Shown: positions 9,457-21,391, numbered from the stretch's first letter. The stretch is 58,770 nt of DNA from Syntrophomonadaceae bacterium (GCA_018333865.1 JAGXSE010000028.1:1-58770); one strand, 5' to 3'. The notes: generated by a model not told the origin, from the letters alone. Numbers and translations are program-made.

Positions 9457-12400
9457 GTGCTTGATGTCAATAACTTTGAACGGATGCGAATCGGATTGGC
9501 TTCTCCGGAACAGATCAGGGCCTGGTCCAGCGGGGAGGTCAAAAAACCTGAAACTATTAACTACCGTACCCTGAAGCCTGAAAGAGAAGGTTTGTTCTGC
9601 GAGAAAATCTTCGGCCCTACCCGGGATTGGGAGTGCCACTGCGGCAAGTACAAGCGAGTCAGGTATAAAGGTATTGTTTGTGACAGGTGCGGTGTGGAAG
9701 TTACCCGGTCCAAGGTCAGGCGCGAACGCCTGGGGCATATCGAACTGGCGGCACCGGTATCCCATATCTGGTATTTTAAAGGGATTCCCAGCAGGATGGG
9801 CCTGGCCCTGGATATGTCTCCCCGTTCCCTGGAAAAAGTTCTCTATTTTGTTTCTTATTTAGTGTTAAACCCCGGGGACACTCCTTTGATGAAAAAGCAG
9901 CTCTTAACAGAGACGGAATATAGAGAGTATAGGGAAAAATACGGCTACCGATTTCAGGCAGGCATGGGTGCGGAAGCTGTTAAAGACCTCCTGCAGGAAA
10001 TGGACCTGGATGAGCTGGCCAGAGAATTGCGCCAGGAATTAAAAGAAACCAGCGGGCAGAGAAAAATCAGGGCCATCCGCCGCTTGGAGGTTGTAGAGGC
10101 CTTTAAGATTTCAGGGAACCGGCCCGATTGGATGGTCCTGGACGTTGTCCCGGTGATTCCGCCAGAACTCAGACCAATGGTACAGCTGGATGGCGGCCGT
10201 TTTGCCACCTCCGACCTTAACGATCTGTACCGCCGGGTTATTAACCGGAATAACCGCTTGAAACGGCTATTGGACCTGGGTGCACCGGATATTATTGTCC
10301 GGAATGAAAAGCGCATGCTGCAGGAAGCCGTTGATGCCTTGATCGACAATGGCCGGCGGGGCCGTCCTGTTACCGGACCCGGAAACCGCCCGCTCAAATC
10401 CTTGAGTGATATGCTGAAAGGGAAGCAGGGGCGCTTCCGGCAGAACCTGTTAGGCAAACGGGTGGACTACTCGGGCCGTTCAGTGATTGTAGTAGGACCT
10501 AAGCTTAAAATGCACCAGTGCGGCTTGCCCAAAGAAATGGCCTTGGAACTGTTTAAGCCCTTTGTAATGAAACGGCTGGTGGATGAGGGTTTTGCCCATA
10601 ATATTAAAAGCGCTAAGCGAATGGTGGAAAGAGTCCGTCCCGAGGTGTGGGATGTGCTTGAAGAGGTAATCAGAGAGCATCCGGTACTTTTAAACCGGGC
10701 ACCTACATTGCACAGGCTGGGCATCCAGTCCTTTGAACCGGTTCTGGTTGAAGGCAGGGCACTGCAAATTCATCCCCTGGTTTGTACCGCATATAATGCC
10801 GACTTTGACGGTGATCAGATGGCAGTCCATGTGCCGTTAGCTGCTGAATCCCAGGCGGAAGCCCGGATTTTAATGCTGTCTGCCCATAACATTCTGAATC
10901 CCAAGGACGGCCGTCCGGTAGCCACCCCGACCCAGGATATGGTGTTGGGATGCTATTACCTGACGGTGTTGAAGGAGGGCGCAAAAGGGGAAGGGAAGGT
11001 TTTTTCCAGCTATGACGAAGCCAAGATGGCTTATGAAACAGGGGTTGTCTCCCTGCAGGCAAAGGTAAAGATCCGCTTGGACGGCCAAATGGTGGAAACA
11101 ACTGTCGGCAGGATGATTTTTAATTTTGAGACTCCTATTCCTAAAGAGCTAGGTTATATTAACTGCGAATTAGGCAAAAAACAGTTGGGGGATATAGTCG
11201 CCAAGTCTTACTATCAGCTGGGCAACGCGGCTACAGCAAAGCTTCTGGATGGGATTAAGGAGCTTGGTTTTACTTATTCGACCAGGGCTGGCATCACCAT
11301 CGGTATTACCGACATCGATGTGCCCACAGGTAAAAGTCAGGTCATCGACGAGACCGAAAGTCTGGTAGACAAGGTTGAACAGCAGTACCGGCGGGGTTTA
11401 ATCACCGAGGAAGAACGCTACCAGAAAATAATCACGCACTGGAACTCTGCTACCGACAGGATCACCAAAGGTTTGATGGAGACTTTAGACAGGTTTAACC
11501 CCGTTTATATGATGGCTAACTCTGGCGCCCGGGGTAATATCCAGCAAATCCGCCAGTTAGCCGGGATGCGGGGCTTAATGGCCGACCCTTCCGGCCGGAT
11601 CATTGACCTGCCCATTAAAGCCAACTTCCGGGAAGGCCTTACCGTTTTGGAATATTTTATATCTACCCACGGCGCCAGGAAAGGTTTGGCCGATACGGCT
11701 CTCCGGACTGCGGACTCCGGCTACCTGACCCGCCGGTTGGTGGATGTGGCACAGGATGTAATTGTGCGGGAAGATGACTGCGGCACGACAGAAGGTATTA
11801 CAGTAGATAAAATTCAGGAAGGCCACGAGATTATCGAGAAATTGGATGAGCGGCTACTGGGCCGTTTTGCCCTTGACCCGATCCTTGATCTGGCAACCGG
11901 CGAGGTAATTGTACCCGCCCACCAGGAGATTCAGGAGGCAGCAGCCAAAAGAATTGAAGCTTCTGGCCTGCAAAGCGTTAAAATCCGCTCTGTCTTAACA
12001 TGCAAGACCCGCTATGGGGTTTGTGCCAGATGTTATGGCCGAAACCTTGCTGCAGGCAAGTCGGTAGAAATAGGTGAAGCTGTAGGGATCATTGCCGCCC
12101 AGTCCATTGGAGAGCCGGGAACTCAGCTGACGATGCGTACCTTCCACACCGGCGGTGTGGCGGGGGATGACATTACTCAGGGTCTGCCGCGGGTAGAAGA
12201 GCTGTTCGAAGCCAGAAAACCCAAGGGCCAAGCGATTGTTGCCGAAGCAGACGGCACTGTGCGCGTAATGGAAATTAAAAACCGCAGAGAAATAGAGATC
12301 ACCGCAGTTAACGGGGAGCGCTTCAGCTATCCGGTACCTTATGGTTCCCGCTTAAAAGTCCATGATGGGAAAGAGGTAGAAGCCGGTGATGAGCTGACGG

Positions 12401-12942
12401 AAGGATCTGTCAATCCCCATGACTTGTTGAAGATAAAGGGTATCCGCGGGGTTCAGCTGTATCTTTTGCGGGAAGTGCAGCGGGTGTACCGCCTGCAGGG
12501 GGTTGATATCAATGATAAACACATCGAAGTGATTATCCGGCAGATGCTGCGCAAAGTTAAGGTGGAAGAGGCGGGGGATACATCCCTCCTGCCGGGAGGA
12601 CTCATTGATGTGTTCGAGTTTGAGGATGAAAACCGGCGGGTGCTGTTGGCAGCCGGAGAGCCGGCAACGGCCAAATCAGTCCTGTTAGGTATTACCAAGG
12701 CCTCCCTGGCAACTGATTCCTTTCTGTCAGCTGCTTCTTTCCAAGAAACCACCAGGGTATTGACAGAAGCGGCGATTAAAGGAAGGGTCGATCCTCTGCT
12801 GGGCCTCAAAGAGAATGTGATTATCGGCAAGCTGATTCCGGCTGGAACTGGCATGGCACGTTACCGCAATATCCGGGTGCTCACTGCAGAAGAAACCTTA
12901 AAACCTTGTAAGGATTGTGTTGACACTGATTCTGCAAAATGA
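9457..12942 (+). CDS. rpoC: DNA-directed RNA polymerase subunit beta'
   Basis: Beta' holds the catalytic magnesium. In 1161 residues I see the N-terminal zinc site (C60, C62, C75, C78), the rudder/switch region with [15 protein letters not shown], the catalytic NADFDGDQ (aspartates 449, 451, 453), the second zinc cluster in [13 protein letters not shown], the trigger-loop region and the [21 protein letters not shown] bridge-helix neighbourhood. GTG 9457 follows GAAGGGAGAT. Length is that of a Gram-positive beta' without the large enterobacterial insertion. Confidence 0.98.
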   Translation: MLDVNNFERMRIGLASPEQIRAWSSGEVKKPETINYRTLKPEREGLFCEKIFGPTRDWECHCGKYKRVRYKGIVCDRCGVEVTRSKVRRERLGHIELAAPVSHIWYFKGIPSRMGLALDMSPRSLEKVLYFVSYLVLNPGDTPLMKKQLLTETEYREYREKYGYRFQAGMGAEAVKDLLQEMDLDELARELRQELKETSGQRKIRAIRRLEVVEAFKISGNRPDWMVLDVVPVIPPELRPMVQLDGGRFATSDLNDLYRRVINRNNRLKRLLDLGAPDIIVRNEKRMLQEAVDALIDNGRRGRPVTGPGNRPLKSLSDMLKGKQGRFRQNLLGKRVDYSGRSVIVVGPKLKMHQCGLPKEMALELFKPFVMKRLVDEGFAHNIKSAKRMVERVRPEVWDVLEEVIREHPVLLNRAPTLHRLGIQSFEPVLVEGRALQIHPLVCTAYNADFDGDQMAVHVPLAAESQAEARILMLSAHNILNPKDGRPVATPTQDMVLGCYYLTVLKEGAKGEGKVFSSYDEAKMAYETGVVSLQAKVKIRLDGQMVETTVGRMIFNFETPIPKELGYINCELGKKQLGDIVAKSYYQLGNAATAKLLDGIKELGFTYSTRAGITIGITDIDVPTGKSQVIDETESLVDKVEQQYRRGLITEEERYQKIITHWNSATDRITKGLMETLDRFNPVYMMANSGARGNIQQIRQLAGMRGLMADPSGRIIDLPIKANFREGLTVLEYFISTHGARKGLADTALRTADSGYLTRRLVDVAQDVIVREDDCGTTEGITVDKIQEGHEIIEKLDERLLGRFALDPILDLATGEVIVPAHQEIQEAAAKRIEASGLQSVKIRSVLTCKTRYGVCARCYGRNLAAGKSVEIGEAVGIIAAQSIGEPGTQLTMRTFHTGGVAGDDITQGLPRVEELFEARKPKGQAIVAEADGTVRVMEIKNRREIEITAVNGERFSYPVPYGSRLKVHDGKEVEAGDELTEGSVNPHDLLKIKGIRGVQLYLLREVQRVYRLQGVDINDKHIEVIIRQMLRKVKVEEAGDTSLLPGGLIDVFEFEDENRRVLLAAGEPATAKSVLLGITKASLATDSFLSAASFQETTRVLTEAAIKGRVDPLLGLKENVIIGKLIPAGTGMARYRNIRVLTAEETLKPCKDCVDTDSAK

Positions 12943-12986
12943 TACGATATATGAGTGTGTAAACGGCGAGGGAGGTCGCAGGCCAA

Positions 12987-13238
12987 ATGCTGGCGGAAGA
13001 ATGGCTGAAAAAGGCCCGAAAGAAAACCATAGGGACTAAACAAACATTAAAATCCGTGCAAAAGGGTTTAGCCAAAGCTGTATTCGTTGCCAAAGACGCC
13101 GATCATCATGTGACAGATCCCTTGCGGAGGCTATGTGCTGAGAAGGGAATTGAAGTAATAACTGTTGAAACCATGGCGGAACTCGGCCGAGCCTGTGGGA
13201 TTGAGGTGGGTTCCGCCTCTGCTGCGATACTTGAATAG
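12987..13238 (+). CDS. L7Ae/L30e-family RNA-binding protein (YbxF-like)
   Basis: An 83-residue protein of the L7Ae/L30e/S12e fold, which binds kink-turn RNA. It fits the family in the pattern TKQTLKSVQKGLAKAVFVAKDAD, then LCAEKGIEVITVETMAELGRACGI. It lies between rpoC and rpsL, exactly where Bacillus keeps ybxF (rplGB). The related bacterial proteins bind K-turns in vitro, but their cellular role is not settled. ATG 12987 follows a GAGGGAGGTC site. Confidence 0.88.
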   Translation: MLAEEWLKKARKKTIGTKQTLKSVQKGLAKAVFVAKDADHHVTDPLRRLCAEKGIEVITVETMAELGRACGIEVGSASAAILE

Positions 13239-13334
13239 CTTTCCGAAACAATTTGGCCTGATTTTGATGGTAAAAAAACTGCTTATTTAAGGAATCTAAT
13301 TTGGAGCAAAGTTTATCCGGAAGGAGGTGGAGAA

Positions 13335-13712
13335 ATGCCAACCATTAGTCAACTGGTTAGAGAAGGAAGGGAAAGAGTTGAGAAGAAATCAACTGCCCCG
13401 GCACTGAAGGAATCTCCGCAAAAGCGCGGAGTTTGCACTAGAGTTTATACCACGACTCCGAAAAAACCTAATTCTGCCCTCCGCAAGGTAGCGCGGGTTA
13501 GGCTGACTACCGGCGTAGAGGTTACGACCTATATTCCAGGTATCGGCCATAATTTACAGGAGCACTCGGCTGTATTGGTACGGGGCGGCAGAGTAAAAGA
13601 CTTGCCGGGCGTACGCTACCACATAGTCAGAGGTACTCTGGATGCTTCCGGTGTTGCCAACAGGCATCAAGGGCGTTCCAAATACGGTTCCAAGCGGCCA
13701 AAAGGCAAATAA
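13335..13712 (+). CDS. rpsL: 30S ribosomal protein S12
   Basis: S12 sits at the decoding centre and monitors codon-anticodon pairing. The 125-residue protein has [16 protein letters not shown] and the later loop [16 protein letters not shown], with the usual Lys residues where streptomycin resistance mutations arise. ATG 13335 follows AAGGAGGTGG. It opens the str cluster rpsL-rpsG-fusA-tuf. Confidence 0.98.
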   Translation: MPTISQLVREGRERVEKKSTAPALKESPQKRGVCTRVYTTTPKKPNSALRKVARVRLTTGVEVTTYIPGIGHNLQEHSAVLVRGGRVKDLPGVRYHIVRGTLDASGVANRHQGRSKYGSKRPKGK

Positions 13713-13801
13713 TATTCAATAAATCAACAAAGACCTTTTTTGGGGAATGCAGAACTGTTTATCGGAAAATATTATTGTGTACAGGCTAAGGGGGGAAATA
13801 G

Positions 13802-14272
<471 letters not shown>

Positions 14273-14347
14273 CAAACTGATTTTTACTGCAAAAAGAGGC
14301 AAAGGCCCGGAATACAGTGGTATTTATTTGCAGAAGGAGGGATTAGA

Positions 14348-16432
14348 ATGCCGAGACAGTTTCCGCTTGAAAAGACGCGCAACATCGGAATCATGGCTCA
14401 TATTGATGCCGGGAAAACGACTACCACTGAGCGCATCTTGTTTTATACCGGAAAAGTGCATAAGATTGGCGAAGTGCATGACGGGGCCGCTACCATGGAT
14501 TGGATGATCCAAGAGCAGGAAAGAGGTATTACAATCACCTCCGCTGCAACAACCTGTTTGTGGAAAGACCACAAAATTAATATTATTGATACACCAGGAC
14601 ACGTGGACTTTACTGTTGAAGTAGAGCGCTCTCTGCGGGTCCTAGATGGGGCTGTTGCTGTTTTTTGCTCTGTCGGCGGGGTAGAGCCCCAGTCGGAGAC
14701 TGTATGGCGTCAAGCTGACAAATACGGGGTGCCGCGGATCGCTTATATTAATAAAATGGACCGGGTAGGGGCCGATTTCTTCCGCGGGGTTCAGATGATT
14801 GAAAACCGGTTGGGGGCCAATCCGGTACCTGTTCAGCTTCCGATCGGTGTTGAGGACAGCTTCCGGGGAATTGTAGACTTGGTCCGCAACACAGCAAGGA
14901 TTTATGTGGATGACCTGGGCAACAGTATCGAGGAAACCACTATTCCTGAAGAAATGTTGGAATTGGTCGGCAGCTACAGGGAGAGACTGCTGGAAACAGT
15001 AGCCGACAGTGATGAAACGTTAATGGTCAAATACCTGGAAGGGGAAGAATTGACTGTCGGGGAGATTGTGGCAGCCATCAGAAAGGCCACAATAGAAGTA
15101 AAAATAATTCCTGTCCTTTGCGGTTCATCTTTTAAGAATAAAGGAGTGCAGCCGCTTCTGGACGCGGTAGTGGATTACCTTCCTTCTCCCCTTGATATTC
15201 CAAGTGTCAGTGGTGTTGTTCCGGAAACAGGCCTTGAGGACCAGCGAGAAGCAGTTGATGATGCTCCTTTTGCGGCTCTGGCCTTCAAGATCATGGCAGA
15301 CCCCTATGTGGGCAAGCTAACCTTTTTCCGGGTCTATTCCGGCAGCCTGAAGACCGGCTCTTATATCTATAATTCTACCAAGAATAAGCGAGAGCGCATC
15401 GGCCGGATCTTGCAGATGCATGCCAATCACCGGGAAGAGGTGCCGGGGGTTTTAACAGGCGATATCGCCGCCGCTGTTGGGTTAAAGGATACTACTACCG
15501 GCGATACCTTGTGCGACGAAGCGCACCCGATAATGCTGGAATCAATGCAGTTTCCTCAGCCGGTTATTTCGGTGGCCATTGAGCCTAAGACCAAGCAGGA
15601 TCAGGATAAAATGAGCATCGCTTTAGGGAAATTGATGGATGAAGACCCTACCTTCAGGGTGCATACAGATTCTGAGACCGGGCAGACTCTGATCTCCGGC
15701 ATGGGGGAACTGCACCTGGAGATTATCGTCGACCGGCTGCTGCGGGAATTCAAGGTCGATGCCAATGTGGGAAGACCTCAGGTGGCTTATAAGGAAGGCA
15801 TTAAAGGCCGGACCAAAGCTGAAGGAAAATATGTCCGCCAAAGCGGCGGCCGGGGTCAATACGGTCATGTCTGGCTCGAACTGGAGCCGCTGGACCGGGG
15901 AACCGGGTACGAGTTTGTTGACAAAATTGTTGGCGGAGCCATTCCAAGGGAATATATTCCAGCGGTTGATGCGGGTATCAGAGAAGCCCTGGCTAATGGT
16001 GTTATCGCCGGTTATCCCATGACAGATGTCAAGGTAACCTTGTACGACGGCTCCTTCCATGAAGTCGATTCTTCGGAAATGGCTTTTAAAATCGCCGGAT
16101 CCCTTGGCTTTAAATCCGGTGCCAGAAGCGCTATTCCCATCTTGCTGGAGCCGGTGATGAAAGTGGAAGTGGTTGTTCCGGACGAGTACATGGGAGATGT
16201 AATCGGCGACCTGAGTGCTCGCCGTGGCCGGGTGGAAGGAATGGAACCAAGGGCCGGGGCTCAGGTTATCCGGGCCAATGTGCCCCTGGCGGAAATGTTT
16301 GGTTATGCTACCGACCTGCGCTCCAAAACTCAGGGCCGCGGGACTTACATCATGCAATTTGACCATTATGAAGAGGTGCCAAAGAATATTGCCGATGCAA
16401 TTGTTGTTAACCGGCAGGGCGGAATAGGTTAG
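14348..16432 (+). CDS. fusA: Elongation factor G
   Basis: EF-G is the GTPase that drives tRNA-mRNA translocation. The 694-residue, five-domain protein has G1 [10 protein letters not shown] (about 17-26), the switch region [12 protein letters not shown]3 DTPGHVDF and G4 NKMDR. Domain IV shows [15 protein letters not shown] and [13 protein letters not shown] 14348 follows AAGGAGGGATTAG. tuf follows after 79 bases, the standard str order. Confidence 0.98.
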   Translation: MPRQFPLEKTRNIGIMAHIDAGKTTTTERILFYTGKVHKIGEVHDGAATMDWMIQEQERGITITSAATTCLWKDHKINIIDTPGHVDFTVEVERSLRVLDGAVAVFCSVGGVEPQSETVWRQADKYGVPRIAYINKMDRVGADFFRGVQMIENRLGANPVPVQLPIGVEDSFRGIVDLVRNTARIYVDDLGNSIEETTIPEEMLELVGSYRERLLETVADSDETLMVKYLEGEELTVGEIVAAIRKATIEVKIIPVLCGSSFKNKGVQPLLDAVVDYLPSPLDIPSVSGVVPETGLEDQREAVDDAPFAALAFKIMADPYVGKLTFFRVYSGSLKTGSYIYNSTKNKRERIGRILQMHANHREEVPGVLTGDIAAAVGLKDTTTGDTLCDEAHPIMLESMQFPQPVISVAIEPKTKQDQDKMSIALGKLMDEDPTFRVHTDSETGQTLISGMGELHLEIIVDRLLREFKVDANVGRPQVAYKEGIKGRTKAEGKYVRQSGGRGQYGHVWLELEPLDRGTGYEFVDKIVGGAIPREYIPAVDAGIREALANGVIAGYPMTDVKVTLYDGSFHEVDSSEMAFKIAGSLGFKSGARSAIPILLEPVMKVEVVVPDEYMGDVIGDLSARRGRVEGMEPRAGAQVIRANVPLAEMFGYATDLRSKTQGRGTYIMQFDHYEEVPKNIADAIVVNRQGGIG

Positions 16433-16511
16433 GAATTCTTTGGGACGAGTATGCAAATAAGGTCTTGGATGTAAAATAAATTGCTAGAATTGCAAAGGAG
16501 GATCACAATCA

Positions 16512-17711
16512 ATGGGAAAAGCAAAATTTGAGCGGAAGAAGCCCCACGTTAATGTAGGGACGATAGGGCATGTGGACCATGGGAAGACAACCCTGACGGC
16601 AGCAATCACCTTAGTATTGTCCAAGGTAGGCGGGGCAGTGGCAACAGCCTACGATCAGATTGACAATGCACCCGAGGAGAGAGAAAGAGGCATTACCATC
16701 AACACCGCCCATGTGGAATACGAGACAGCCTCCCGGCACTATGCCCATGTGGATTGTCCCGGGCACGCCGACTATGTGAAGAACATGATCACCGGGGCGG
16801 CCCAGATGGACGGAGCTATATTGGTGGTTAGCGCAGCCGATGGTCCGATGCCCCAGACCAGAGAGCATATTTTGCTGGCCCGCCAGGTAGGAGTGCCATA
16901 TATTGTCGTATTTTTGAACAAGGCCGACATGGTAGACGACCAGGAGCTGATGGAGCTCGTAGAGATGGAAGTGCGCGAGTTATTAAGCGACTATGAATTT
17001 CCCGGCGACGAGATTCCAATGATCGCCGGTTCAGCCTTAAAGGCCATGGAATGCGGCTGCGGCAAGCGGGAGTGCGAGTGGTGCAACAAGATCTGGGCCT
17101 TGATGGATGCAGTAGACAGCTATATCCCCACCCCCAAGCGCGACATTGACAAGCCCTTTTTGTTGCCCGTGGAAGACGTATTTACCATTACCGGCCGGGG
17201 CACAGTGACGACCGGGAGAGTAGAGCGCGGTACCATCAAAGTGGGAGAAGAAGTAGAGATTGTAGGGTTTACCACCAGCCCGCGGAAGACCGTGGTTACC
17301 GGTGTGGAGATGTTTCGCAAGCTATTAGATCAAGCCCAGGCCGGAGACAACGTGGGGACCTTGTTAAGAGGAGTAGACCGCAAGGATGTAGAGCGGGGCC
17401 AGGTATTGGCCAAGCCCGGTTCCATCAAGCCCCACACCAAGTTTTTTGCAGAAGTATACGTCCTGACCAAAGAAGAGGGCGGGCGCCACACCCCCTTCTT
17501 TAACGGGTACCGTCCCCAGTTTTACTTTAGGACCACCGATGTGACCGGAGTGGCCCACCTGCCCGAAGGAGTAGAGATGGTGATGCCCGGAGACAACATC
17601 AAGATGACAATTGAGCTGATTACCCCGATTGCGATTGAAGAAGGTTTGCGGTTCGCTATTCGTGAAGGCGGCCGGACAGTAGGAGCAGGAGTAGTGAGCA
17701 AAATAGGCTAA
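16512..17711 (+). CDS. tuf: Elongation factor Tu, copy 2
   Basis: This is the str-operon copy of EF-Tu, 399 residues and identical in protein sequence to the gene at 391. Roughly ten silent substitutions separate the DNA, which points to continuing gene conversion. It carries the same cysteine insertion at residues 181-191 (17052-17084). ATG 16512 follows AAAGGAGGATCACAATCA. It is positioned after rpsL-rpsG-fusA as in most bacteria, so this is probably the ancestral location. Confidence 0.98.
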   Translation: MGKAKFERKKPHVNVGTIGHVDHGKTTLTAAITLVLSKVGGAVATAYDQIDNAPEERERGITINTAHVEYETASRHYAHVDCPGHADYVKNMITGAAQMDGAILVVSAADGPMPQTREHILLARQVGVPYIVVFLNKADMVDDQELMELVEMEVRELLSDYEFPGDEIPMIAGSALKAMECGCGKRECEWCNKIWALMDAVDSYIPTPKRDIDKPFLLPVEDVFTITGRGTVTTGRVERGTIKVGEEVEIVGFTTSPRKTVVTGVEMFRKLLDQAQAGDNVGTLLRGVDRKDVERGQVLAKPGSIKPHTKFFAEVYVLTKEEGGRHTPFFNGYRPQFYFRTTDVTGVAHLPEGVEMVMPGDNIKMTIELITPIAIEEGLRFAIREGGRTVGAGVVSKIG

Positions 17712-17738
17712 TTTGGCGATAAGGCCGGCGAAAAGACA

Positions 17739-17767
17739 GGGACCGGGGGCAAAAAACCCCCGATCCC
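17739..17767 (+). terminator. Terminator-like hairpin after tuf copy 2
   Basis: GGGACCGGGGG (17739-17749) and CCCCCGATCCC (17757-17767) form an 11-bp stem with one mismatch around an A-rich loop. The tail has only short T runs, so termination may be partial and allow read-through into the S10 cluster. Confidence 0.5.
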
Positions 17768-17774
17768 TTCCTCT

Positions 17775-17869
17775 CAGGACGCAGGACGCAAGAGCCAGAT
17801 GCTTGGGGACTAAAAGCTGCTTATCCATCCTGCCTCCTGCCTCTTGCCTCTTGCTTCTTGCTTCTTGAA
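17775..17869 (+). repeat. ~95-bp palindromic repeat, copy A
   Basis: The element begins CAGGACGCAGGACGCAAGAG and ends with the imperfect complement CTCTTGCTTCTTGCTTCTTG, so it can fold into a long hairpin. The middle (CCAGATGCTTGG...CTTATCCATC) is conserved in copies B (19998-20095) and C (42123-42215). Together with the following GTCCCC repeats it fills most of the 316-base gap before rpsJ, in which no gene is visible. Confidence 0.7.
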
Positions 17870-17872
17870 CGT

Positions 17873-17905
17873 GACAGGAATGTCCCCGAATAAGGGAATG
17901 TCCCC
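17873..17905 (+). repeat. Paired GGAATGTCCCC repeats
   Basis: GACAGGAATGTCCCC (17873-17887) and GGGAATGTCCCC (17894-17905) follow copy A of the palindromic element directly. The same junction, TGAACGGGACAGGAATGTCCCC-like, follows copy C at 42211-42232, which suggests that the two repeat types are linked. Confidence 0.7.
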
Positions 17906-18027
17906 GATGGTTTATCAGTCAGGAGATCTGGAAGTGCCCTGCGATGAGGTGAGAGGTTGCTGCAAGAATGCGGGAAATTTTCACTGAGAAGGTCGATATT
18001 AATCAGACCGATGAGGAGGAACAGACA

Positions 18028-18336
18028 ATGGCAAAACAAAAAATAAGAATCAGGCTTAAGGCCTATGATCACCAAGTGCTGGATCAATCAGCCAAAAAAA
18101 TTGTCGAAACAGCTAAGCGCACAGGCTCAAGGGTTTCTGGCCCTATTCCGTTGCCAACGGAAAAAAACATTTATACAATCCTGCGGTCACCCCATGTGAA
18201 TAAAGACTCCCGCGAGCAGTTCGAGATGAGAACCCATAAGCGCCTGATTGACATTGCCGATCCCAACCCAAAAACCGTGGATGCATTAATGCGTCTTGAC
18301 CTGCCCGCAGGTGTGGATATAGAAATTAAATTGTAA
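18028..18336 (+). CDS. rpsJ: 30S ribosomal protein S10
   Basis: S10 binds the 30S head and also pairs with NusB in antitermination. The 102-residue protein reads [20 protein letters not shown] and contains the NusB/ribosome loop with [22 protein letters not shown] 18028 follows GAGGAGGAACAG. It opens the S10 cluster. Confidence 0.98.
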   Translation: MAKQKIRIRLKAYDHQVLDQSAKKIVETAKRTGSRVSGPIPLPTEKNIYTILRSPHVNKDSREQFEMRTHKRLIDIADPNPKTVDALMRLDLPAGVDIEIKL

Positions 18337-18423
18337 TAACAGGGTAACTGCTCCTTAAGTAGTTACACAATCGATTGATAGATTTTTGCTGGATTGAAGT
18401 TAAAGCTGTTGGAGGTGCAACCG

Positions 18424-19050
18424 ATGAGCAAAAAGCTTCTTGGCTACAAAGCCGGGATGACCCAAATATTTACTCCGGAAGGAAAGTGTATTCCGGTGAC
18501 TGCTATCAAAGCCGGACCCTGTGTGGTTGTGCAAAAAAAGGTCGATGCCACAGATGGGTATAATGCCATTCAGGTTGGTTTCGGGGAGATAAAAGACAAT
18601 AAAGTAACCAAACCAATCAAAGGCCACTTTAACAAGGCAAATTTAAAACCATTTAAGCACCTGCGCGAATTTCGCTGGGACAATGTAGACGCCTACCAGG
18701 TAGGCCAGGAGATTAAGGCTGATATTTTCAACGCGGGCGATATGGTAGATGTGACTGCTGTATCTAAAGGAAAAGGTTTTGCCGGCGGGATTAAACGCCA
18801 TGGTTTTCACCGCGGTCCAATGAAGCACGGTTCAAAATACCACCGCCGTCCGGGTACTGCCGGAGCCAAAGGGCCGGCCAGAGTTTTCAAAGGACATAAA
18901 ATGCCGGGCCGTCTGGGCGGAGTGCCGGTGACAGTCCAGAACCTGCAGGTTGTACAGGCGGATGCAGATCGGAACCTGCTCCTCATCAGGGGGGCTGTCC
19001 CAGGTCCTGTCAACGGTCTGGTGACGATCAAAACCACGGTGAAGTCTTAG
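18424..19050 (+). CDS. rplC: 50S ribosomal protein L3
   Basis: L3 is an early assembly protein reaching towards the peptidyl transferase centre. The 208-residue protein starts [16 protein letters not shown] and includes the glycine-rich loop [19 protein letters not shown] followed by [23 protein letters not shown] 18424 follows TTGGAGGTGCAACCG. rplD follows 17 bases later. Confidence 0.98.
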   Translation: MSKKLLGYKAGMTQIFTPEGKCIPVTAIKAGPCVVVQKKVDATDGYNAIQVGFGEIKDNKVTKPIKGHFNKANLKPFKHLREFRWDNVDAYQVGQEIKADIFNAGDMVDVTAVSKGKGFAGGIKRHGFHRGPMKHGSKYHRRPGTAGAKGPARVFKGHKMPGRLGGVPVTVQNLQVVQADADRNLLLIRGAVPGPVNGLVTIKTTVKS

Positions 19051-19067
19051 GAAAGGAGGACCAGTTG

Positions 19068-19697
19068 ATGCCAAAAATAACATTATATAATATGAAGGGC
19101 CAGGCGGTCGGTGAAGTTGACCTGAACGACATGGTTTTTGGAGTAGAAGTTAATAAAGCCGTACTCCATGATGCAGTAGTAATGCAGCTGGCCAGCAGAA
19201 GGCAGGGTACCGCTGCCACCAAGACCAGGGCTATGGTCAGCGGCGGCGGCAGGAAGCCATGGCGGCAAAAGGGCACTGGCCGGGCCAGAGCAGGGAGCAC
19301 CAGGTCTCCCATCTGGCGTCATGGCGGGGTTACTTTTGGACCTCAGCCGAGAAGCTACAAATATTCTTTACCAAGAAAGGTCCGCAGACTGGCGATGAAG
19401 TCGGCTTTATCCGATAAAGTTAACGGCGGGAACTTGATTGTGGTTGATGAGCTTAGCTTCGCAAAACCCAGGACAAAAGAAATGATAAACGTGCTCAAGG
19501 CCCTGTTGGTGGATACCAGAGCACTGGTCGTGACAGCTGAAAACAATGAAAATGTGTACCTGTCTGCCCGCAATATTGCTGGCGTTACCCCTATTACCGC
19601 TAGCGGTCTCAATGTATATGACCTGTTATATCATGATAAACTTGTCATCACAAAGGATGCCGTGGCAAAAGTAGAGGAGGTGCTGGCAAATGGCTAA
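19068..19697 (+). CDS. rplD: 50S ribosomal protein L4
   Basis: L4 lines the exit tunnel and, in E. coli, represses the S10 operon. The 209-residue protein has the tunnel loop region with [20 protein letters not shown] and the [14 protein letters not shown] motif. ATG 19068 follows GGAAAGGAGGACCAGTTG; the in-frame TTG just before it is an alternative. Its last eight bases overlap rplW. Confidence 0.97.
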   Translation: MPKITLYNMKGQAVGEVDLNDMVFGVEVNKAVLHDAVVMQLASRRQGTAATKTRAMVSGGGRKPWRQKGTGRARAGSTRSPIWRHGGVTFGPQPRSYKYSLPRKVRRLAMKSALSDKVNGGNLIVVDELSFAKPRTKEMINVLKALLVDTRALVVTAENNENVYLSARNIAGVTPITASGLNVYDLLYHDKLVITKDAVAKVEEVLANG

Positions 19698-19980
19698 GGC
19701 CCATGAAGTCATTGTGCGGCCAGTGGTATCAGAAAAGTCCATCGGCCAGATGCAAGACGCCAATAAATACACCTTTATCGTGAACAACAAAGCCAATAAA
19801 GTGGAAATTAAAAAGGCTGTTGAAGAGCTTTTCAAGGTTACAGTGCTTAATGTAAATACCTTGAAAGTTCCCAGCAAGAAGCGCCGCCAGGGTCGTTTTC
19901 AGGGTTTAACCCCTGAGCGGAAGAAAGCTATTGTAACACTGAAAGACGGCGATAAGATCCAGGTGATGGAAGGACTTTAA
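19690..19980 (+). CDS. rplW: 50S ribosomal protein L23
   Basis: L23 lies at the tunnel exit and is the docking point for trigger factor and SRP. The 96-residue protein has [10 protein letters not shown] at the N-terminus and the tail [14 protein letters not shown] 19690 overlaps the rplD stop, with an AGAGGAGGTG site inside rplD, implying translational coupling. The gap to rplB that follows is 237 bases, far longer than usual, because repeats occupy it. Confidence 0.97.
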   Translation: MAKAHEVIVRPVVSEKSIGQMQDANKYTFIVNNKANKVEIKKAVEELFKVTVLNVNTLKVPSKKRRQGRFQGLTPERKKAIVTLKDGDKIQVMEGL

Positions 19981-19986
19981 AGGAAT

Positions 19987-20113
19987 GGGGACACACCATT
20001 CAGGACGCAGGAAGCAGGAGACAGGAACCAGATACTTGGGACCAAAAGCCGCTTATCCATCTTGCCTCCTGCCTCCTGCCTCTTGCTTCTTGAATGGGCC
20101 ACACCGCTTAAGT
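19987..20113 (+). repeat. Palindromic repeat copy B flanked by GGGGACACACC-type units
   Basis: GGGGACACACC (19987-19997) is followed immediately by a ~98-base palindromic element (19998-20095) with complementary ends ATTCAGGA... and ...CTTGAAT, then by GGGCCACACCGCTTAAGT (20096-20113). The two outer units resemble each other, so the palindrome looks as if it was inserted into or beside a GGGGACACACC repeat. A short GGTCAGA-type direct repeat follows at 20115-20145. Confidence 0.7.
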
Positions 20114-20154
20114 TAGAGGTCAGAGGTCAGAAGTCGGAAGTCAGAATAGGTAAT

Positions 20155-20200
20155 GGGAATATACCTGCTCAAGTACAACGGAACGCGGAATGTCCCCGAT
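20155..20200 (+). repeat. 46-bp GTCCCC repeat upstream of rplB
   Basis: This is almost the same sequence as 2173-2218 upstream of secE, ending CGGAACGCGGAATGTCCCC. It ends 18 bases before the rplB start, directly ahead of the AAAGGAGG ribosome binding site. Confidence 0.75.
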
Positions 20201-20217
20201 ATAAAGGAGGTAACCCG

Positions 20218-21048
20218 ATGGGCATCAAGAAGTTCAAGCCGACATCGCCGGGACGGCGGCAGATGACGGTATCCACTTTTGCAGAAATTACGACGGACCA
20301 GCCAGAGAAGTCCCTGTTAGAGCCCCTAAGTAAAAAAGCCGGCCGAAATGCCGCAGGACGTTTGACTGTCAGGCATCAAGGCGGGGGGCACAAGCGCAAG
20401 TACAGGGTGCTCGACTTTAAACGCAATAAAGACAACATTCCAGCGAAGGTATCTTCTATTGAATATGACCCCAACCGGTCTGCCAACATTGCTCTTTTAA
20501 ATTATGCTGACGGCGAGAAGCGGTATATCTTGGCCCCACTGGGCTTGAAAGTAGGAGACACGGTATACTCCGGTCCGGAAGCTGACATTAAGGTCGGAAA
20601 CTCTTTGCCAATCCAGCAGATACCTGTTGGTACCATTATTCACAGCATTGAGCTGAAGCCGGGAGCAGGCGGCCAATTGGTTCGTTCAGCCGGAGGGGCT
20701 GCCCAGTTGATGGCTAAAGAGGGCAAATACGCTCATGTGCGATTGCCGTCAGGTGAGGTCAGACTGGTGCTTCTGACCTGCCGGGCGACCATCGGCCAGG
20801 TTGGCAACCTGGAACACGAAAATATTTCTATCGGCAAGGCAGGACGCAGCCGCTGGATGGGTGTTAGACCAGCGGTCCGCGGCGTGGTGATGAACCCTGT
20901 GGACCATCCCCATGGCGGCGGCGAAGGCCGTTCACCGATCGGTCGCAAGAACCCGGTTACGCCTTGGGGCAAACCGGCAATTGGGGGCAAGACCAGGAAG
21001 AAGAAAAAGCCTTCTAGTAAGATGATTGTTAAAGCCAGGAAGAAATAA
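20218..21048 (+). CDS. rplB: 50S ribosomal protein L2
   Basis: L2 is needed for subunit association and peptidyl transfer. The 276-residue protein has [19 protein letters not shown] and the conserved C-terminal [20 protein letters not shown], with the histidine-containing GG motif intact. ATG 20218 follows AAAGGAGGTAACCCG and gives [19 protein letters not shown]. The frame is open 52 codons further upstream, but that stretch is repeat DNA. Confidence 0.98.
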   Translation: MGIKKFKPTSPGRRQMTVSTFAEITTDQPEKSLLEPLSKKAGRNAAGRLTVRHQGGGHKRKYRVLDFKRNKDNIPAKVSSIEYDPNRSANIALLNYADGEKRYILAPLGLKVGDTVYSGPEADIKVGNSLPIQQIPVGTIIHSIELKPGAGGQLVRSAGGAAQLMAKEGKYAHVRLPSGEVRLVLLTCRATIGQVGNLEHENISIGKAGRSRWMGVRPAVRGVVMNPVDHPHGGGEGRSPIGRKNPVTPWGKPAIGGKTRKKKKPSSKMIVKARKK

Positions 21049-21106
21049 GGGTGACAGTTGAAAGACAGGATATAGCACTGCAGTTGAGGAAAGGAGGCAT
21101 TGACCA

Positions 21107-21391
21107 ATGGGCAGATCATTGAAAAAGGGGCCTTACTGTGAAAGAGGACTGCTGGAAAAAGTCGAAATAATGAACGAGAAGGGCGATAAAAGAGTAATCA
21201 AGACCTGGTCACGCCGTTCGACCATCTTCCCCCAAATGGTAGGTCATACCTTTGCGGTTCACGATGGCAAAAAGCATGTGCCAATTTATATTACTGAAGA
21301 AATGGTAGGGCATAAACTGGGTGAATTTGCGCCTACCAGGACATTTCGAGGACATGGTGCTCACACAGAGCGTTCCACTACCTTGAAATAG
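21107..21391 (+). CDS. rpsS: 30S ribosomal protein S19
   Basis: S19 sits in the 30S head near the A site. The 94-residue protein begins [19 protein letters not shown] and ends with [19 protein letters not shown], the family's most conserved part. ATG 21107 follows AAAGGAGGCATTGACC. It is cotranscribed with rplB and rplV. Confidence 0.97.
   Translation: MGRSLKKGPYCERGLLEKVEIMNEKGDKRVIKTWSRRSTIFPQMVGHTFAVHDGKKHVPIYITEEMVGHKLGEFAPTRTFRGHGAHTERSTTLK

Noticed and set aside
15623-16456. 277-codon open frame on the minus strand inside fusA
   Set aside because: It lies fully antisense to well-conserved EF-G domains, has no ribosome binding site and no recognisable domain; it reflects codon bias of fusA.
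17775-17905. CRISPR array in the repeat-rich gap before rpsJ
   Set aside because: Repeats are palindromic and irregularly spaced, with no unique spacers of constant length and no cas genes nearby.
20062-20217. 52-codon upstream extension of rplB
   Set aside because: The extension consists of intergenic repeats; L2 starts at 20218 after AAAGGAGG.
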